Source of the DNA: an uncultured Alphaproteobacteria bacterium
GTDB taxonomy: Bacteria > Pseudomonadota > Alphaproteobacteria > Rhodobacterales > Rhodobacteraceae
Reading direction: 5' to 3'
Length of the DNA stretch: 64,000 nt
NCBI GenBank assembly: GCA_929200255.1
Contig: CAKMYZ010000016.1
Location: forward strand, 29,403-93,402
Within the stretch, counting starts at the first letter, position 1, and each line of letters starts with the position of its first letter. Shown here piece by piece: positions 9,403-18,783 of this stretch. Below the pieces are notes generated by a model. That model had not been told where the DNA came from, searched no databases, and saw nothing but the letters and a program-made list of their open reading frames with translations. A program made the position numbers and the translations under genes.

Positions 9403-9804
9403 AGTGTCTTCCTTCTTGCCATCGCTGTATACCGCTGCACGCAGCTGCTTGCGACAGACCTAATGCGAAAGTTTCGCCTAGGCAACAAATGCAGGTTGCA
9501 TTTTTTACAGGCCTAAACGATCAGCGGCCTTGCGCCCGCACTTGCAGTGGTCAGAAGAAGGCCGCACATTGCCTCGTGCTGTCGCCCAAGCCACCCGCCA
9601 CGCAAAGGGTCGGCCACAGGTGGCACAGTTATCTGCGGCTGGTCAGTCTTGCGGCGCATCTTAGGCCCGATGAGGGGGCTGTGGCGCTGACAAAGTTTTG
9701 CAAAAAACTTTGCGCCAAAATCTGGGGCAGATTTTGCCACCCGGTGCTGGCCTATCGCCCTGACCCGCCCTACCCTGCCGGCGAACCATGCCAAGGATGA
9801 CCCC
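9403..9804. other. Intergenic region between glcB and pepN
   Basis: About 400 bp between divergent genes, with no convincing reading frame. It must hold both promoters, though I find no strong -35/-10 pair for either. The main visible structure is the pair of perfect hairpins at 9691-9736, listed separately. Confidence 0.5.
9691..9736. repeat. Two adjacent perfect hairpins (possible extragenic palindromic element)
   Basis: CAAAGTTTT-GCAA-AAAACTTTG (9691-9712) is followed after three bases by CAAAATCTG-GGG-CAGATTTTG (9716-9736). Both stems are 9 bp and perfect. The two stems share the CAAA..TTTG theme but differ in sequence. They lie about 70 bp before pepN. They could be a scattered intergenic repeat, a pair of RNA stem-loops in the pepN leader, or binding sites. 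Confidence 0.6.
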
Positions 9805-12357
9805 ATGAAAGACGCTGCCCCACAGACCATCTATCTGCGTGACTACACTGCGCCAGCTTATCTGGTCGACAGCCTGCATCTGACCTTCAAGCTTCACGCA
9901 ACCGCCACCCGTGTGACCTCACGCATTGTGTTTCGCCCCAACCCGGATGCAGACAGCGGTGACTTCATTTTGCATGGTGAAGACATGGCCCTGATCAGCG
10001 CCAGGATCGACGGCCACCACATCACGCCAGACCTCACGCAAACAGAGCTCCGCTGCGATGTGCCTGACGCGCCATTCGTATTTGAAGTCGAGGTCGAAAT
10101 CAGCCCCAGCACCAACACCGCCCTTGAGGGGCTATACATGTCGGGCGGCATGTATTGCACCCAATGCGAGGCCGAAGGGTTTCGAAAGATCACCTATTAT
10201 CCGGACCGCCCCGATGTGATGGCCGTATTCACCGTGCGGATCGAAGGTGACCTACCGGTGTTACTGTCCAACGGCAATCAGACAGGTGCTGGCGATGGCT
10301 GGGCCGAATGGCATGATCCATGGCCCAAACCTGCCTATCTGTTTGCCCTCGTCGCGGGTGATCTTGCGGCCCATGCCGATCAGTTCGTCACGAAATCTGG
10401 CCGCCATGTCGCGCTGAATCTTTACGTCCGCCCCGGCGGGGATGAGGCGAAATGTGCCTTTGGCATGGAGGCGCTCAAGAAATCCATGGCCTGGGATGAA
10501 CAGGTCTATGGTCGCGAATACGATCTGGATATCTTCAATATCGTGGCTGTGGATGATTTCAATGCGGGCGCAATGGAGAATAAGGGGCTCAACATCTTCA
10601 ATGCCGCCGCCGTCCTTGCGTCCCCCGAGACAGCAACAGATGCCGATTTTGAACGGATCGAGGCGATCATCGCCCATGAATATTTCCACAACTGGACTGG
10701 CAACCGCATCACCTGCCGCGACTGGTTTCAGCTTTGCCTCAAGGAAGGGCTGACCGTTTTTCGCGACCAGCAGTTTACGGGCGATATGCGCAGCCATGCG
10801 GTGAAACGGATTGACGATGCGTTGGTCATGCGCGCCTATCAGTTTCGCGAAGACAACGGACCCTTGGCCCACCCCGTGCGGCCTGACAGCTTTGTTGAGA
10901 TCAACAATTTCTACACCGCAACCGTCTACGAAAAAGGGGCCGAGATTATCGGCATGCTCAAGCGGTTGGTCGGCGATGCGGGTTACGCCAAGGCGCTTGA
11001 TCTGTACTTTGAACGCCACGACGGCGATGCGGCCACGATCGAGGACTGGCTGCAGGTGTTTGAGGATACCACGGGCCGCGATCTGCGTCAGTTCGCCCTG
11101 TGGTATGCCCAAGCCGGCACGCCGCGCCTCACGGTGACGGACGACTATGCCGACGGGACCTTCCGCTTGCATCTGAGCCAGGAAACACCGTCCACACCCG
11201 GTCAGGACGACAAAGCACCTTTGGTGATCCCAGTTGCTGTTGGATTGCTCAACGACAATGGTGACGAGGTGCTGCCCACCCAGGTTCTGGAAATGACGCA
11301 GAGCCAGCAAAGCTTCACCTTTGAAGGGCTGGCCAGTAAGCCGGTCCCCTCTGTACTGCGAGGGTTCTCGGCCCCGGTTGTACTGCACCAAGACACAACC
11401 AATGCCGATCGCGCCTTTCTGCTCGCCCATGACACCGATCCCTTTAACAAATGGGATGCCGGGCGGGAGCTGGCGCAGAATGTACTGATCGATATGATCC
11501 GGGATGATGTTGCCCCAGAGGGCGCCTATCTTGACGGTTTGGCCACAGTCCTGCGCGACGATCGCCTTGATCCGGCCTTTCGCGCGCTTGTCCTTGCGCT
11601 TCCCAGCGAAGAGGACACCGCACAGGTGCTGTTTGGTGCCGGGCACACACCCGATCCGTTGGCGATCAACCGCGGACATGAGGCGCTGAAACTGCATATC
11701 GCACAGCACCTGCAAGACATGTTGCCCCGTATCTACGCCGATATGACAGTGACCGGTCCCTATAGGCCGGATGCAGGGCCCGCCGGGCAGCGCGCACTTG
11801 GCAATGCGGTTCTGTCACTGATGAGCCGCCTTGATGGTGGGCGTCAGGCCACCCAACAATTCACCGCCGCCGACAATATGACCCAGCAATTGGGCGGCCT
11901 GCGCGCCTTGCTGCAAATCGCAAGAGGCGAGGCCGAACTTGAGGCCTTTGCCAGCCAGTGGCAGCACGACCGCCTTGTCATGGACAAATGGTTTGCCTTG
12001 CAAGTCAGTCTTGCGGCACCCCAGATGGCGGCAAGCACCGCAGAAAGACTGACCCGGCACCCTGATTTCGAGATCAGGAACCCCAATCGTTTTCGGTCTG
12101 TCTTTGGCGGGCTCAAGGCGAATACCGCCGGGTTTCATGCGCCAGATGGCACCAGCTATGATCTGATGGCTGACTGGTTGATCAAACTCGATCCGGTCAA
12201 TCCGCAAACAACCGCGCGGATGACGACGGCCTTTGATACCTGGCGCCGCTATGACGCGGACCGACAGGACAAGATGCGCGCGGCACTACACCGCATCCTG
12301 CAAACACCCAATTTGTCGCGCGACACAACCGAGATGGTCACACGCATTCTGGCTTAG
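9805..12357 (+). CDS. pepN: Aminopeptidase N (M1 family)
   Basis: An 850-residue cytoplasmic zinc aminopeptidase that removes N-terminal residues from peptides. The M1 exopeptidase motif GAMEN is at residues 255-259. The zinc site HEYFH is at 291-295 with the third ligand Glu in 'CLKEGLTVFRDQQF'. Length and the C-terminal helical domain fit the bacterial PepN subfamily (about 870 residues). The start ATG is preceded by 'AAGGATGA'. About 200 bp separate it from gatB, so a shared transcript is possible but not required. Confidence 0.95.
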   Translation: MKDAAPQTIYLRDYTAPAYLVDSLHLTFKLHATATRVTSRIVFRPNPDADSGDFILHGEDMALISARIDGHHITPDLTQTELRCDVPDAPFVFEVEVEISPSTNTALEGLYMSGGMYCTQCEAEGFRKITYYPDRPDVMAVFTVRIEGDLPVLLSNGNQTGAGDGWAEWHDPWPKPAYLFALVAGDLAAHADQFVTKSGRHVALNLYVRPGGDEAKCAFGMEALKKSMAWDEQVYGREYDLDIFNIVAVDDFNAGAMENKGLNIFNAAAVLASPETATDADFERIEAIIAHEYFHNWTGNRITCRDWFQLCLKEGLTVFRDQQFTGDMRSHAVKRIDDALVMRAYQFREDNGPLAHPVRPDSFVEINNFYTATVYEKGAEIIGMLKRLVGDAGYAKALDLYFERHDGDAATIEDWLQVFEDTTGRDLRQFALWYAQAGTPRLTVTDDYADGTFRLHLSQETPSTPGQDDKAPLVIPVAVGLLNDNGDEVLPTQVLEMTQSQQSFTFEGLASKPVPSVLRGFSAPVVLHQDTTNADRAFLLAHDTDPFNKWDAGRELAQNVLIDMIRDDVAPEGAYLDGLATVLRDDRLDPAFRALVLALPSEEDTAQVLFGAGHTPDPLAINRGHEALKLHIAQHLQDMLPRIYADMTVTGPYRPDAGPAGQRALGNAVLSLMSRLDGGRQATQQFTAADNMTQQLGGLRALLQIARGEAELEAFASQWQHDRLVMDKWFALQVSLAAPQMAASTAERLTRHPDFEIRNPNRFRSVFGGLKANTAGFHAPDGTSYDLMADWLIKLDPVNPQTTARMTTAFDTWRRYDADRQDKMRAALHRILQTPNLSRDTTEMVTRILA

Positions 12358-12566
12358 GGTCAGAACCCAATCACCCCAAACCGATGCTGGGATCCCCACA
12401 CTACGCCTGCTACACCGGCCGGTGGGGAAATGCGGGAACAACCGTCAACCTGATCGCGACGATGCGGCCCCGCAGACTGGGCTAATCTGATCACGCTTGC
12501 TCTCTTGAAGCTGGCTGCGCGTTCTTTTACACCCCAGAGCGACAGCTGCCCAAAGGACGTGAGCAC

Positions 12567-14078
12567 ATGCTTGATCTGACCTATACCGCCCCTGCCCCCA
12601 AAACCATCGCCGGTGCCACCAGCGACTGGGAATTGGTGATCGGTCTTGAGGTGCACGCACAGGTCGCAACCAGTGCCAAGCTCTTTTCCGGCGCTTCAAC
12701 CCAATTCGGCGCAGAGCCCAACAGCAACGTGGCGTTTGTGGATGCGGGTATGCCGGGCATGTTGCCTGTCATCAACGAAGGATGCGTCGCGCAGGCGGTG
12801 AAAACCGGGCTGGGGCTGAATGCGCAGATCAACCTGTTCTCGGCCTTTGACCGCAAGAACTATTTCTATCCAGACCTGCCGCAGGGCTACCAGATTTCGC
12901 AATTGTATCACCCGATTGTGGGCGAGGGCGAAGTGCTGGTTGAGATGGGCAATGGCGAGGCACGCAACGTGCGCATTGAGCGTATCCATCTTGAACAGGA
13001 TGCGGGAAAATCTATCCATGACATGGATCCAACCATGTCTTTCGTCGACCTGAACCGCACCGGCGTTGCACTGATGGAAATCGTCAGCCGCCCCGACATT
13101 CGTGGACCGGAAGAAGCGGCCGCCTATGTACTCAAGCTGCGCCAGATCCTGCGTTATCTGGGCACCTGCGATGGCAACATGCAGAACGGCAACTTGCGGG
13201 CAGATGTGAATGTGTCGGTCTGTAAGCCCGGCGCATATGAAAAATACTGGGAAACACAGGATTTCAGCCACCTTGGCACCCGCTGCGAGATTAAGAACAT
13301 GAACTCCATGCGCTTTATCCAGATGGCGATCGACTATGAGGCGCGCCGCCAGATCGCGCTGATCGAAGATGGGCAAGAGGTTGTGCAGGAAACCCGGCTT
13401 TATGATCCCGACAAGAACGAAACACGTTCAATGCGCTCGAAGGAAGAGGCGCATGATTACCGCTATTTCCCTGACCCCGATCTGCTGCCTTTGGAGATCG
13501 AACAGGATTGGGTGGATGACATCAAAGCGTCCTTGCCTGAACTGCCGGACCAGAAGAAGGCGCGCTTTATCGGCGACTTTGGCCTGTCCGATTATGATGC
13601 TTCTGTGCTGACAGCGGAAGTTGTGAACGCTGAGTATTTTGAGAAAGTCGCCGAAGGCCGTGACGGCAAACTGGCCGCAAACTGGGTGATCAACGAGCTT
13701 TTTGGCCGCCTCAAGAAAGAAGACCACAGCATCGAAGACAGCCCGGTGTCTGCCGCCCAATTGGGCGGGCTGATCGGGTTGATCAAGGCAGGCGACATCA
13801 ACGGCAAGATCGCCAAGGACGTCTTTGAAATCTGTTACACCACAGGCCGCGACCCCGCCGAGATTGTCGAAACCGAAGGTATGAAACAGGTTACTGATAC
13901 TGGCGCGATTGAGGCGGCGGTTGATGACATTATCGCGGCCAACCCGGCACAGGTGGAAAAGGCACAGGCCAACCCCAAACTGGTGGGCTGGTTTGTCGGG
14001 CAGGTGATGAAAGCCACAAGCGGCAAGGCCAACCCGGCGGCGGTCAATCAAATCGTTACAGGTAAACTTGGCCTGTAA
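12567..14078 (+). CDS. gatB: Aspartyl/glutamyl-tRNA amidotransferase subunit B
   Basis: A 503-residue subunit of the GatCAB complex, which converts Glu-tRNA(Gln) and Asp-tRNA(Asn) to the amide forms. Diagnostic stretches are the N-terminal '[18 protein letters not shown]', '[19 protein letters not shown]', '[14 protein letters not shown]' and '[15 protein letters not shown]', followed by the C-terminal GatB/YqeY tail ending '[12 protein letters not shown]'. The partners gatA and gatC are not in the window, which is common in this group. An in-frame ATG gives a start just ahead of the conserved domain. Confidence 0.97.
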   Translation: MLDLTYTAPAPKTIAGATSDWELVIGLEVHAQVATSAKLFSGASTQFGAEPNSNVAFVDAGMPGMLPVINEGCVAQAVKTGLGLNAQINLFSAFDRKNYFYPDLPQGYQISQLYHPIVGEGEVLVEMGNGEARNVRIERIHLEQDAGKSIHDMDPTMSFVDLNRTGVALMEIVSRPDIRGPEEAAAYVLKLRQILRYLGTCDGNMQNGNLRADVNVSVCKPGAYEKYWETQDFSHLGTRCEIKNMNSMRFIQMAIDYEARRQIALIEDGQEVVQETRLYDPDKNETRSMRSKEEAHDYRYFPDPDLLPLEIEQDWVDDIKASLPELPDQKKARFIGDFGLSDYDASVLTAEVVNAEYFEKVAEGRDGKLAANWVINELFGRLKKEDHSIEDSPVSAAQLGGLIGLIKAGDINGKIAKDVFEICYTTGRDPAEIVETEGMKQVTDTGAIEAAVDDIIAANPAQVEKAQANPKLVGWFVGQVMKATSGKANPAAVNQIVTGKLGL

Positions 14079-14166
14079 CGCAGATCAAAACAGCACCAAA
14101 GCAATACCATTGGCCTAATCGCACGCGATTTGATAAAAGCCTGCGGGTCACAACGGGGATGACACG

Positions 14167-14583
14167 ATGTTATATGAATACAAGGTCATACCGGCACCAA
14201 CGCGCGGCTTGAAGGCGAAGGGCGTCAAGACGTTCGAAGACCGTTTTGCCAATGCGCTTGAAACCGAGATGAATACGCTGGCCGCCAAAGGCTGGGAGTA
14301 TGTGCGGGCTGACACCCTGCCTTGTGAACAGCGCGAAGGCTTAATGGGCAAGACAACCGTCTACCAGAACATGCTCGTGTTCCGGCGGGCGAAAGCTGCA
14401 AAAGAGGCTGCACCGGCTTTTTCCGCGCCAAAGGTAAGTGCCGCACCACCCAAGACCGGCGAGGAACGTCTGGCAGAAAAACAGGCGCTGGCCCATCCCA
14501 AGCCCGTGTCACCACCCAAACCGCAGAAGGTTGAGCCTGCGGTGACAGACAAGCCGTCTGACAAAGACGTCGCCGCTGAATAG
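14167..14583 (+). CDS. DUF4177 domain-containing protein
   Basis: This 138-residue protein has an N-terminal DUF4177 domain (about 1-75): 'YEYKVIPAP', then 'LNTLAAKGWEYV'-like text and 'VFRRAK'. The C-terminal half is a low-complexity Lys/Pro/Ala-rich tail with no fold apparent. No function is established for the family. It follows gatB by about 90 bp on the same strand. Ends before a convergent bolA gene. Confidence 0.75.
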   Translation: MLYEYKVIPAPTRGLKAKGVKTFEDRFANALETEMNTLAAKGWEYVRADTLPCEQREGLMGKTTVYQNMLVFRRAKAAKEAAPAFSAPKVSAAPPKTGEERLAEKQALAHPKPVSPPKPQKVEPAVTDKPSDKDVAAE

Positions 14584-14689
14584 CTTTGGCGTTTTGCATC
14601 TGACTTCGCAGACCATGCATCACCAGCTGCATTCGGGCCGTACCAGGTAGAGGGCAGCGATTGGTGGAACACGTCGTCGTCAGGCAGCC

Positions 14690-14941
14690 CTAAGCAATAT
14701 CAATTGCGAGGGCGTGGATGCGTGCAATGATGTCCTTGCCAAGTGCCGCGTGGATCGCCCGATGGCGCGCGATGCGCGACAGTGTATCAAGGGATGGCGC
14801 CCTAATCACGATCCGCCAATGGCTTTCGCCAGACCCATCGTCACCCGCATGACCATGATGCTGCGCACTTTCATTGATCACATCCAGACGTTCGGGTGCA
14901 AGCGCACCCAGAGCATCACGAATTTCCGCTTCAATCGACAT
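14690..14941 (-). CDS. BolA family protein
   Basis: The protein is 83 residues from the ATG at 14941 ('MSIEAEIRDAL'); an upstream in-frame start at 14977 lacks family similarity. The BolA fold is recognised by 'RLDVINESAQHHGHAG' and 'ESHWRIVIRAP', ending with 'IHALAIDIA'. BolA proteins pair with monothiol glutaredoxins in Fe-S handling, or act as regulators. It is divergent from the J-domain gene with about 80 bp between, an arrangement seen in other Rhodobacterales beside cobS/cobT. Confidence 0.9.
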   Translation of the reverse strand: MSIEAEIRDALGALAPERLDVINESAQHHGHAGDDGSGESHWRIVIRAPSLDTLSRIARHRAIHAALGKDIIARIHALAIDIA

Positions 14942-15021
14942 TATTTTGCTCCTGCCCTCTTCAATCTCTCGCTGCATTGTTTAGTATCTCCTCTCCGAGT
15001 CTAAAAGGTGAGACGCGCACC

Positions 15022-15657
15022 ATGAAGAAAGATGATCCATTTGGCTTTGACATGTCTGTGTCGAGTTCCAAGAAAAAGAACCCGCGCGGGCGGCGGGGCA
15101 TGTCGGGTGCATCTGAAACATCCACCCGGATTTGCGACCATGAAGGCTGCGAAGAGGCAGGCAAGTACCGTGCGCCAAAGTCACCTGATGTGCTGGATGA
15201 TTTCTTCTGGTTCTGCCAGCAGCACGTGCGTGAGTATAATCTGAAGTGGAACTTCTTTGACAGCACTTCAGAGGCAGAGCTGGCCGCCCAGATGGACAGT
15301 GATCGCGTCTGGGAACGCCCCACCAAGCCCTTCAAGCGCAGCACCGAGGAACGGGCATGGGCGCGGCTGGGCGTTGATGATCCACATCAGGTTTTAGGTG
15401 AAAACGCAACCCAGAACCCCGGGCGTGGTGCAGCGCGTGGGCGCAAGTTGCCCCCAACCGAACGGCGCGCGATCGAGATCCTGGATGCCAAGGATAACAT
15501 GTCCAAGCAGGAAATCCGCAAGGCCTACAAAGCCCTGATCAAGGTGTTGCACCCGGACATGAACGGCGGTGACCGAAGTCAGGAAGAACAACTGTCAGAG
15601 GTTGTTTGGGCCTGGGACCAGATCAAGATCAGCCGAAATTTCCGCGAAAAAGATTAA
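15022..15657 (+). CDS. J-domain (DnaJ-like) protein
   Basis: The protein is 211 residues from the ATG at 15022. It differs from DnaJ in having its J domain at the C-terminus. The HPD motif is at about residues 177-179 ('IKVLHPDMNGGDRS'), preceded by helix II 'KQEIRKAYKALIK'. The N-terminal part has a basic stretch ('SSKKKNPRGRRG') and a small Cys/His cluster ('CDHEGCEEAGKYRAP' then 'FWFCQQHVREYN'), which could bind a metal. No zinc-finger repeats or substrate domain of DnaJ are present. It probably stimulates DnaK ATPase for a particular client. Confidence 0.85.
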   Translation: MKKDDPFGFDMSVSSSKKKNPRGRRGMSGASETSTRICDHEGCEEAGKYRAPKSPDVLDDFFWFCQQHVREYNLKWNFFDSTSEAELAAQMDSDRVWERPTKPFKRSTEERAWARLGVDDPHQVLGENATQNPGRGAARGRKLPPTERRAIEILDAKDNMSKQEIRKAYKALIKVLHPDMNGGDRSQEEQLSEVVWAWDQIKISRNFREKD

Positions 15658-15680
15658 GCCGGGCAACGACGTCCGGCTTA
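15655..15680 (+). terminator. Hairpin overlapping the stop codon of the J-domain gene
   Basis: TAAGCCGG - 10 nt - CCGGCTTA forms an 8-bp perfect stem that begins at the TAA stop. No U-run follows, so it is at best a weak or Rho-assisted 3' end. It could also stabilise the message end between two convergent genes. Confidence 0.35.
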
Positions 15681-15708
15681 GCCCGTCAAATCGCTAGAAA
15701 CCCACTTG

Positions 15709-16251
15709 CTACTTACGGTGATAAAGTTGCGCGCGTGACAATGTGCTCAGCCGTGATGTCGCGTGGCGATGGCTGGCCGCGCGGCCATACCCAAAGGCAC
15801 GCTCTTCAGTGATTGCGATCATCATGTAATGCGCGCCCATCAGAATGATGAACCACGCGACGGCTAACCAAGGCTTGGCGATCATTTCCGTCAAGAGGAT
15901 GACTGGCGCGTAGAAGGTCCCATAAAGCGGATAGATCATCGTGCCTGCAATCAGCGACGCGAGGAATGCAACCGCAATTGCACCGACAAACGCGCGTGCA
16001 AAGCCAAGCACCCCGAGGTTGCCCATCCACCCACGTGCGGCAAAAAGTGCGATACCACCACCAGTCGCGCCAGCGAAGATAACCCAGAAGACGTAAAGCG
16101 ATGTATCAGGCCCAATGGCAGCAGGCCCTTCGACACCTGACATGATCAAGACGCTCATTCCGGCGGTTGTTGCGATGACTGCCGCATAGGCAAGAACAAA
16201 CAACTTTTCACCATGCGTCAGATATAAGGCCTTGAGAAAACGATCCAGCAT
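15709..16251 (-). CDS. Hypothetical integral membrane protein
   Basis: A 180-residue protein with about four hydrophobic helices, around residues 15-38, 47-70, 82-104 and 118-150, and a basic, Ser/His/Arg-rich cytoplasmic tail. I do not recognise the family. Glycines are frequent in the second helix ('GATGGGIALFAARGW'). It is convergent with the J-domain gene and followed upstream by a 320-bp intergenic stretch that must contain its promoter. Confidence 0.65.
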   Translation of the reverse strand: MLDRFLKALYLTHGEKLFVLAYAAVIATTAGMSVLIMSGVEGPAAIGPDTSLYVFWVIFAGATGGGIALFAARGWMGNLGVLGFARAFVGAIAVAFLASLIAGTMIYPLYGTFYAPVILLTEMIAKPWLAVAWFIILMGAHYMMIAITEERAFGYGRAASHRHATSRLSTLSRAQLYHRK

Positions 16252-16573
16252 CTTTGATGCCCCCCTATACTCACTAATTTAACAACACTTACACGCAAAA
16301 GTTGCAAAGCTCTGTGTCAAACGTCACAGCACAATCCAACTCACTGGCATAAATTTGCCACATTGTTCGACCCCCGACAAGGAAAAACAGGCGAAAAGTC
16401 GCCCATCCGAAGCGCGACACAATAAATGCTTGTTAACCATGGCCAATTCTCGGGTCTCACGTGCGGTGTATTCGCTTTTGGGTAGTCGTTTCGTGATGCA
16501 CACTGCCACCCATTCCTTAAATCGCCCCTAAAAAGAATCGCTTTGAGGCGGAAATATGGCCCTCACAGGATAT
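16252..16573. other. Intergenic region, 322 bp
   Basis: Lies between the 3' end of msrB and the 5' end of the membrane protein gene, both on the minus strand. It is noticeably AT-richer than its surroundings at its left end. A 61-codon minus frame (16324-16509) has no family features and no convincing ribosome site. No tRNA or hairpin with a U-run was seen. It probably holds the membrane-protein promoter. Confidence 0.4.
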
Positions 16574-17035
16574 CTAGGCCGCCCTGAATACAAGGCTGAC
16601 ACCGTTCAAACAGTGCCGTTTTCCGGTGGGCTGTGGGCCGTCATCAAAGATATGGCCAAGGTGGCTGCCGCAACGGCGGCAATGGGCTTCGGTACGCACG
16701 CGCAGCAGTTTGCGGTCCGGTTTGGTCCCGATTGCCCCCGGCAGGCTGTCGTAAAAGCTGGGCCAGCCTGTACCGCTGTCGTATTTTGTCTCGGATGGAT
16801 AAAGTGCCAGATCACAGCCGCGGCAGAAATATGTGCCCTCGGCGTAGTTCTTGTCCAATGGTGAACTTCCTGCACGTTCCGTCCCTTCATCACGCATCAC
16901 GCGGTATTGCGCATCGGTCAGCAGCGCACGCCATTCCGCTTCGGTGCGGGTTATTTCAAACTGCTGGGCCCGCAGGGCGGCAGGGGCTGCAACACTGGCA
17001 AGTGCGGCGATGGTAAACGTGCGACGGTTCATCAT
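16574..17035 (-). CDS. msrB: Peptide-methionine (R)-S-oxide reductase, exported
   Basis: A 153-residue MsrB that reduces methionine-R-sulfoxide in proteins. The two zinc CxxC pairs are 'FCRGCD' and 'HCRRCGSH'. The catalytic cysteine is in '[11 protein letters not shown]', where most relatives have RYCIN or RFCIN. The substrate region 'SGTGWPSF' is intact. The N-terminus '[18 protein letters not shown]' is a twin-arginine signal, so the enzyme should be folded first and exported by Tat to the periplasm. It is divergent from cobS across about 200 bp. Confidence 0.92.
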   Translation of the reverse strand: MMNRRTFTIAALASVAAPAALRAQQFEITRTEAEWRALLTDAQYRVMRDEGTERAGSSPLDKNYAEGTYFCRGCDLALYPSETKYDSGTGWPSFYDSLPGAIGTKPDRKLLRVRTEAHCRRCGSHLGHIFDDGPQPTGKRHCLNGVSLVFRAA

Positions 17036-17232
17036 GGGTCAATCCTTTGCATTTGCCCCGATATATCAGCCCATCCGCATTGCCGCCTAGCGCTACGGCT
17101 ACAGACCACGCGCATGTGATCACCTGTTATATCGCGTTAACACAGACCCAATTCGCCCTTTCCCTTGCAGCCACGAGGTATATGTTGCATCCCGACGCAG
17201 GACGAAATGAGCAAGTGCAAGGGCATTCTAAG

Positions 17233-18219
17233 ATGGCGGACGGTGTGACTGACATGCAAGCGAAACCAACCGAGGACATCTCGGTCCGTGAAGTCTTTGG
17301 CATTGATAGTGATATGAAGATCAAGGGTTTTGCCGAACGCGGTGACCGGGTGCCCGAGATCGACAGCACATATAAATTCGATCCGGACACGACTTTGGCC
17401 ATCCTTGCCGGCTTCGGCTACAACCGCCGTGTGATGATCCAAGGCTATCATGGCACAGGTAAATCAACCCATATCGAGCAGGTTGCGGCGCGTTTGAACT
17501 GGCCTTGCGTACGGGTGAACCTGGATAGCCACATCAGCCGGATTGACCTGATTGGTAAGGATGCGATCAAACTGCGCGACGGCGTACAGGTCACCGAGTT
17601 CCACGAAGGCATCCTGCCCTGGGCCCTGCGCAACCCGGTTGCGATTGTCTTTGACGAATACGACGCTGGTCGTGCTGACGTCATGTTCGTGATCCAACGC
17701 GTGCTGGAAACCGACGGTAAGCTGACGCTGATGGATCAAAATGAAATCATCACGCCGAACCCCCACTTCCGCTTGTTTGCCACTGCGAACACGGTTGGAT
17801 TGGGTGATACAACGGGCCTCTACCACGGCACGCAGCAGATCAACCAGGCACAGATGGACCGTTGGTCGCTTGTCGCAACGCTGAATTACCTCAGCCATGA
17901 CGCTGAAACGGCGATCATCCTGTCGAAGTCACCGCATTTCAACACAGAGAAGGGCCGCAAGTCGATCAGCCAGATGGTGACTGTCGCCGATCTGACCCGA
18001 ACCGCCTTTATGAATGGTGATCTGTCTACCGTGATGTCGCCGCGGACCGTGCTGGCCTGGGCAGAGAATGCACGGATTTTCCAGGATGTGGGCTATGCCT
18101 TCCGGCTGTCGTTCCTGAATAAATGCGATGAGCTTGAGCGTCAGACGGTTGCTGAATTCTACCAACGCTGTTTCGACGAAGAGCTGCCGGAAAGTGCTGC
18201 GAGCCTGAGCCTCGGTTAG
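17233..18219 (+). CDS. cobS: Cobaltochelatase subunit CobS
   Basis: A 328-residue AAA+ ATPase of the aerobic cobalamin pathway. With CobT it forms the chaperone-like ATPase ring that works with CobN to insert cobalt into hydrogenobyrinate a,c-diamide. Walker A is '[10 protein letters not shown]' and Walker B-like is '[11 protein letters not shown]'. Sensor text is '[12 protein letters not shown]'. The start is uncertain: ATG 17233 or ATG 17254 ('[16 protein letters not shown]'), and the latter has the better purine-rich site. No other cob genes are present, and no cobalamin riboswitch was recognised upstream. Confidence 0.95.
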   Translation: MADGVTDMQAKPTEDISVREVFGIDSDMKIKGFAERGDRVPEIDSTYKFDPDTTLAILAGFGYNRRVMIQGYHGTGKSTHIEQVAARLNWPCVRVNLDSHISRIDLIGKDAIKLRDGVQVTEFHEGILPWALRNPVAIVFDEYDAGRADVMFVIQRVLETDGKLTLMDQNEIITPNPHFRLFATANTVGLGDTTGLYHGTQQINQAQMDRWSLVATLNYLSHDAETAIILSKSPHFNTEKGRKSISQMVTVADLTRTAFMNGDLSTVMSPRTVLAWAENARIFQDVGYAFRLSFLNKCDELERQTVAEFYQRCFDEELPESAASLSLG

Positions 18220-18355
18220 TCGCCCGCGCGGAAGTTACCTTACACAATCGCGCAAAAAGAATCGCATTGTTCACGAATTTCCCGGGGTTTGCCACATTCC
18301 GGTCCGTTTTCTAGTGATGATACCCGCAACCGCACAGCGAATACCGGAGTCCGCC

Positions 18356-18721
18356 ATGAAAATGAATGTCGCCACGCAACTGCCCGAAGACTATGTCGTC
18401 AGCCATCAGGACCTGGCCGAAACAGCCGCCTCGCTGATTGCACATGCCCTGCTGCCGCTTTTTGCCGAGAACATGAGCGAAGACATCGCAAAGGCAAATG
18501 TTGAAGGCATTGTGACAGAGCTGGCTTATCTGTTTGACGAAGGTGAGATCACCCTGGGCGGCAAAACATATCAGCCGCGCATCGCTTTTGTCGACGAGGC
18601 CGGCCAGATTTTACCCGGCGCCGCCGAACTGGTCACCATGCACGAGCTTGTTGGTGAACCGTTCAATATCTCACCTGATCTGGGGGTCACGTTTGAAGCC
18701 CCCGAATTGGCCGAAGAATAG
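18356..18721 (+). CDS. Hypothetical protein between cobS and cobT
   Basis: The protein is 121 residues from the ATG at 18356; an upstream in-frame start at 18314 is less likely. It is acidic and soluble, with no signal or membrane segment. A helical N-terminal half ('DLAETAASLIAHALLPLF') is followed by a short strand-rich part ('EITLGGKTYQPRIAFVD'). I do not recognise a family. It lies about 135 bp after cobS and 62 bp before cobT on the same strand, so it should be co-expressed with the chelatase subunits. Confidence 0.65.
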   Translation: MKMNVATQLPEDYVVSHQDLAETAASLIAHALLPLFAENMSEDIAKANVEGIVTELAYLFDEGEITLGGKTYQPRIAFVDEAGQILPGAAELVTMHELVGEPFNISPDLGVTFEAPELAEE

Positions 18722-18783
18722 CCACCAGCACTGGTCAATACCGTCTGGCGGTTCTAGTTTGATGGCATGCAGAGGACGCACAG

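Noticed and set aside
10261..11715. 484-codon minus-strand frame
   Set aside because: Lies wholly antisense to pepN, which has intact GAMEN and HExxH motifs. High-GC codon bias opens such shadow frames.
12394..12427. CCCCAC...GTGGGG inverted repeat after pepN as a terminator
   Set aside because: The loop is 22 nt and no U-run follows; too weak to call a terminator.
16324..16509. 61-codon minus-strand frame in the msrB-side intergenic region
   Set aside because: No domain, no signal, no convincing ribosome site.
17036..17232. Cobalamin riboswitch before cobS
   Set aside because: No B12-box-like core or ordered stems could be recognised in the msrB-cobS gap.
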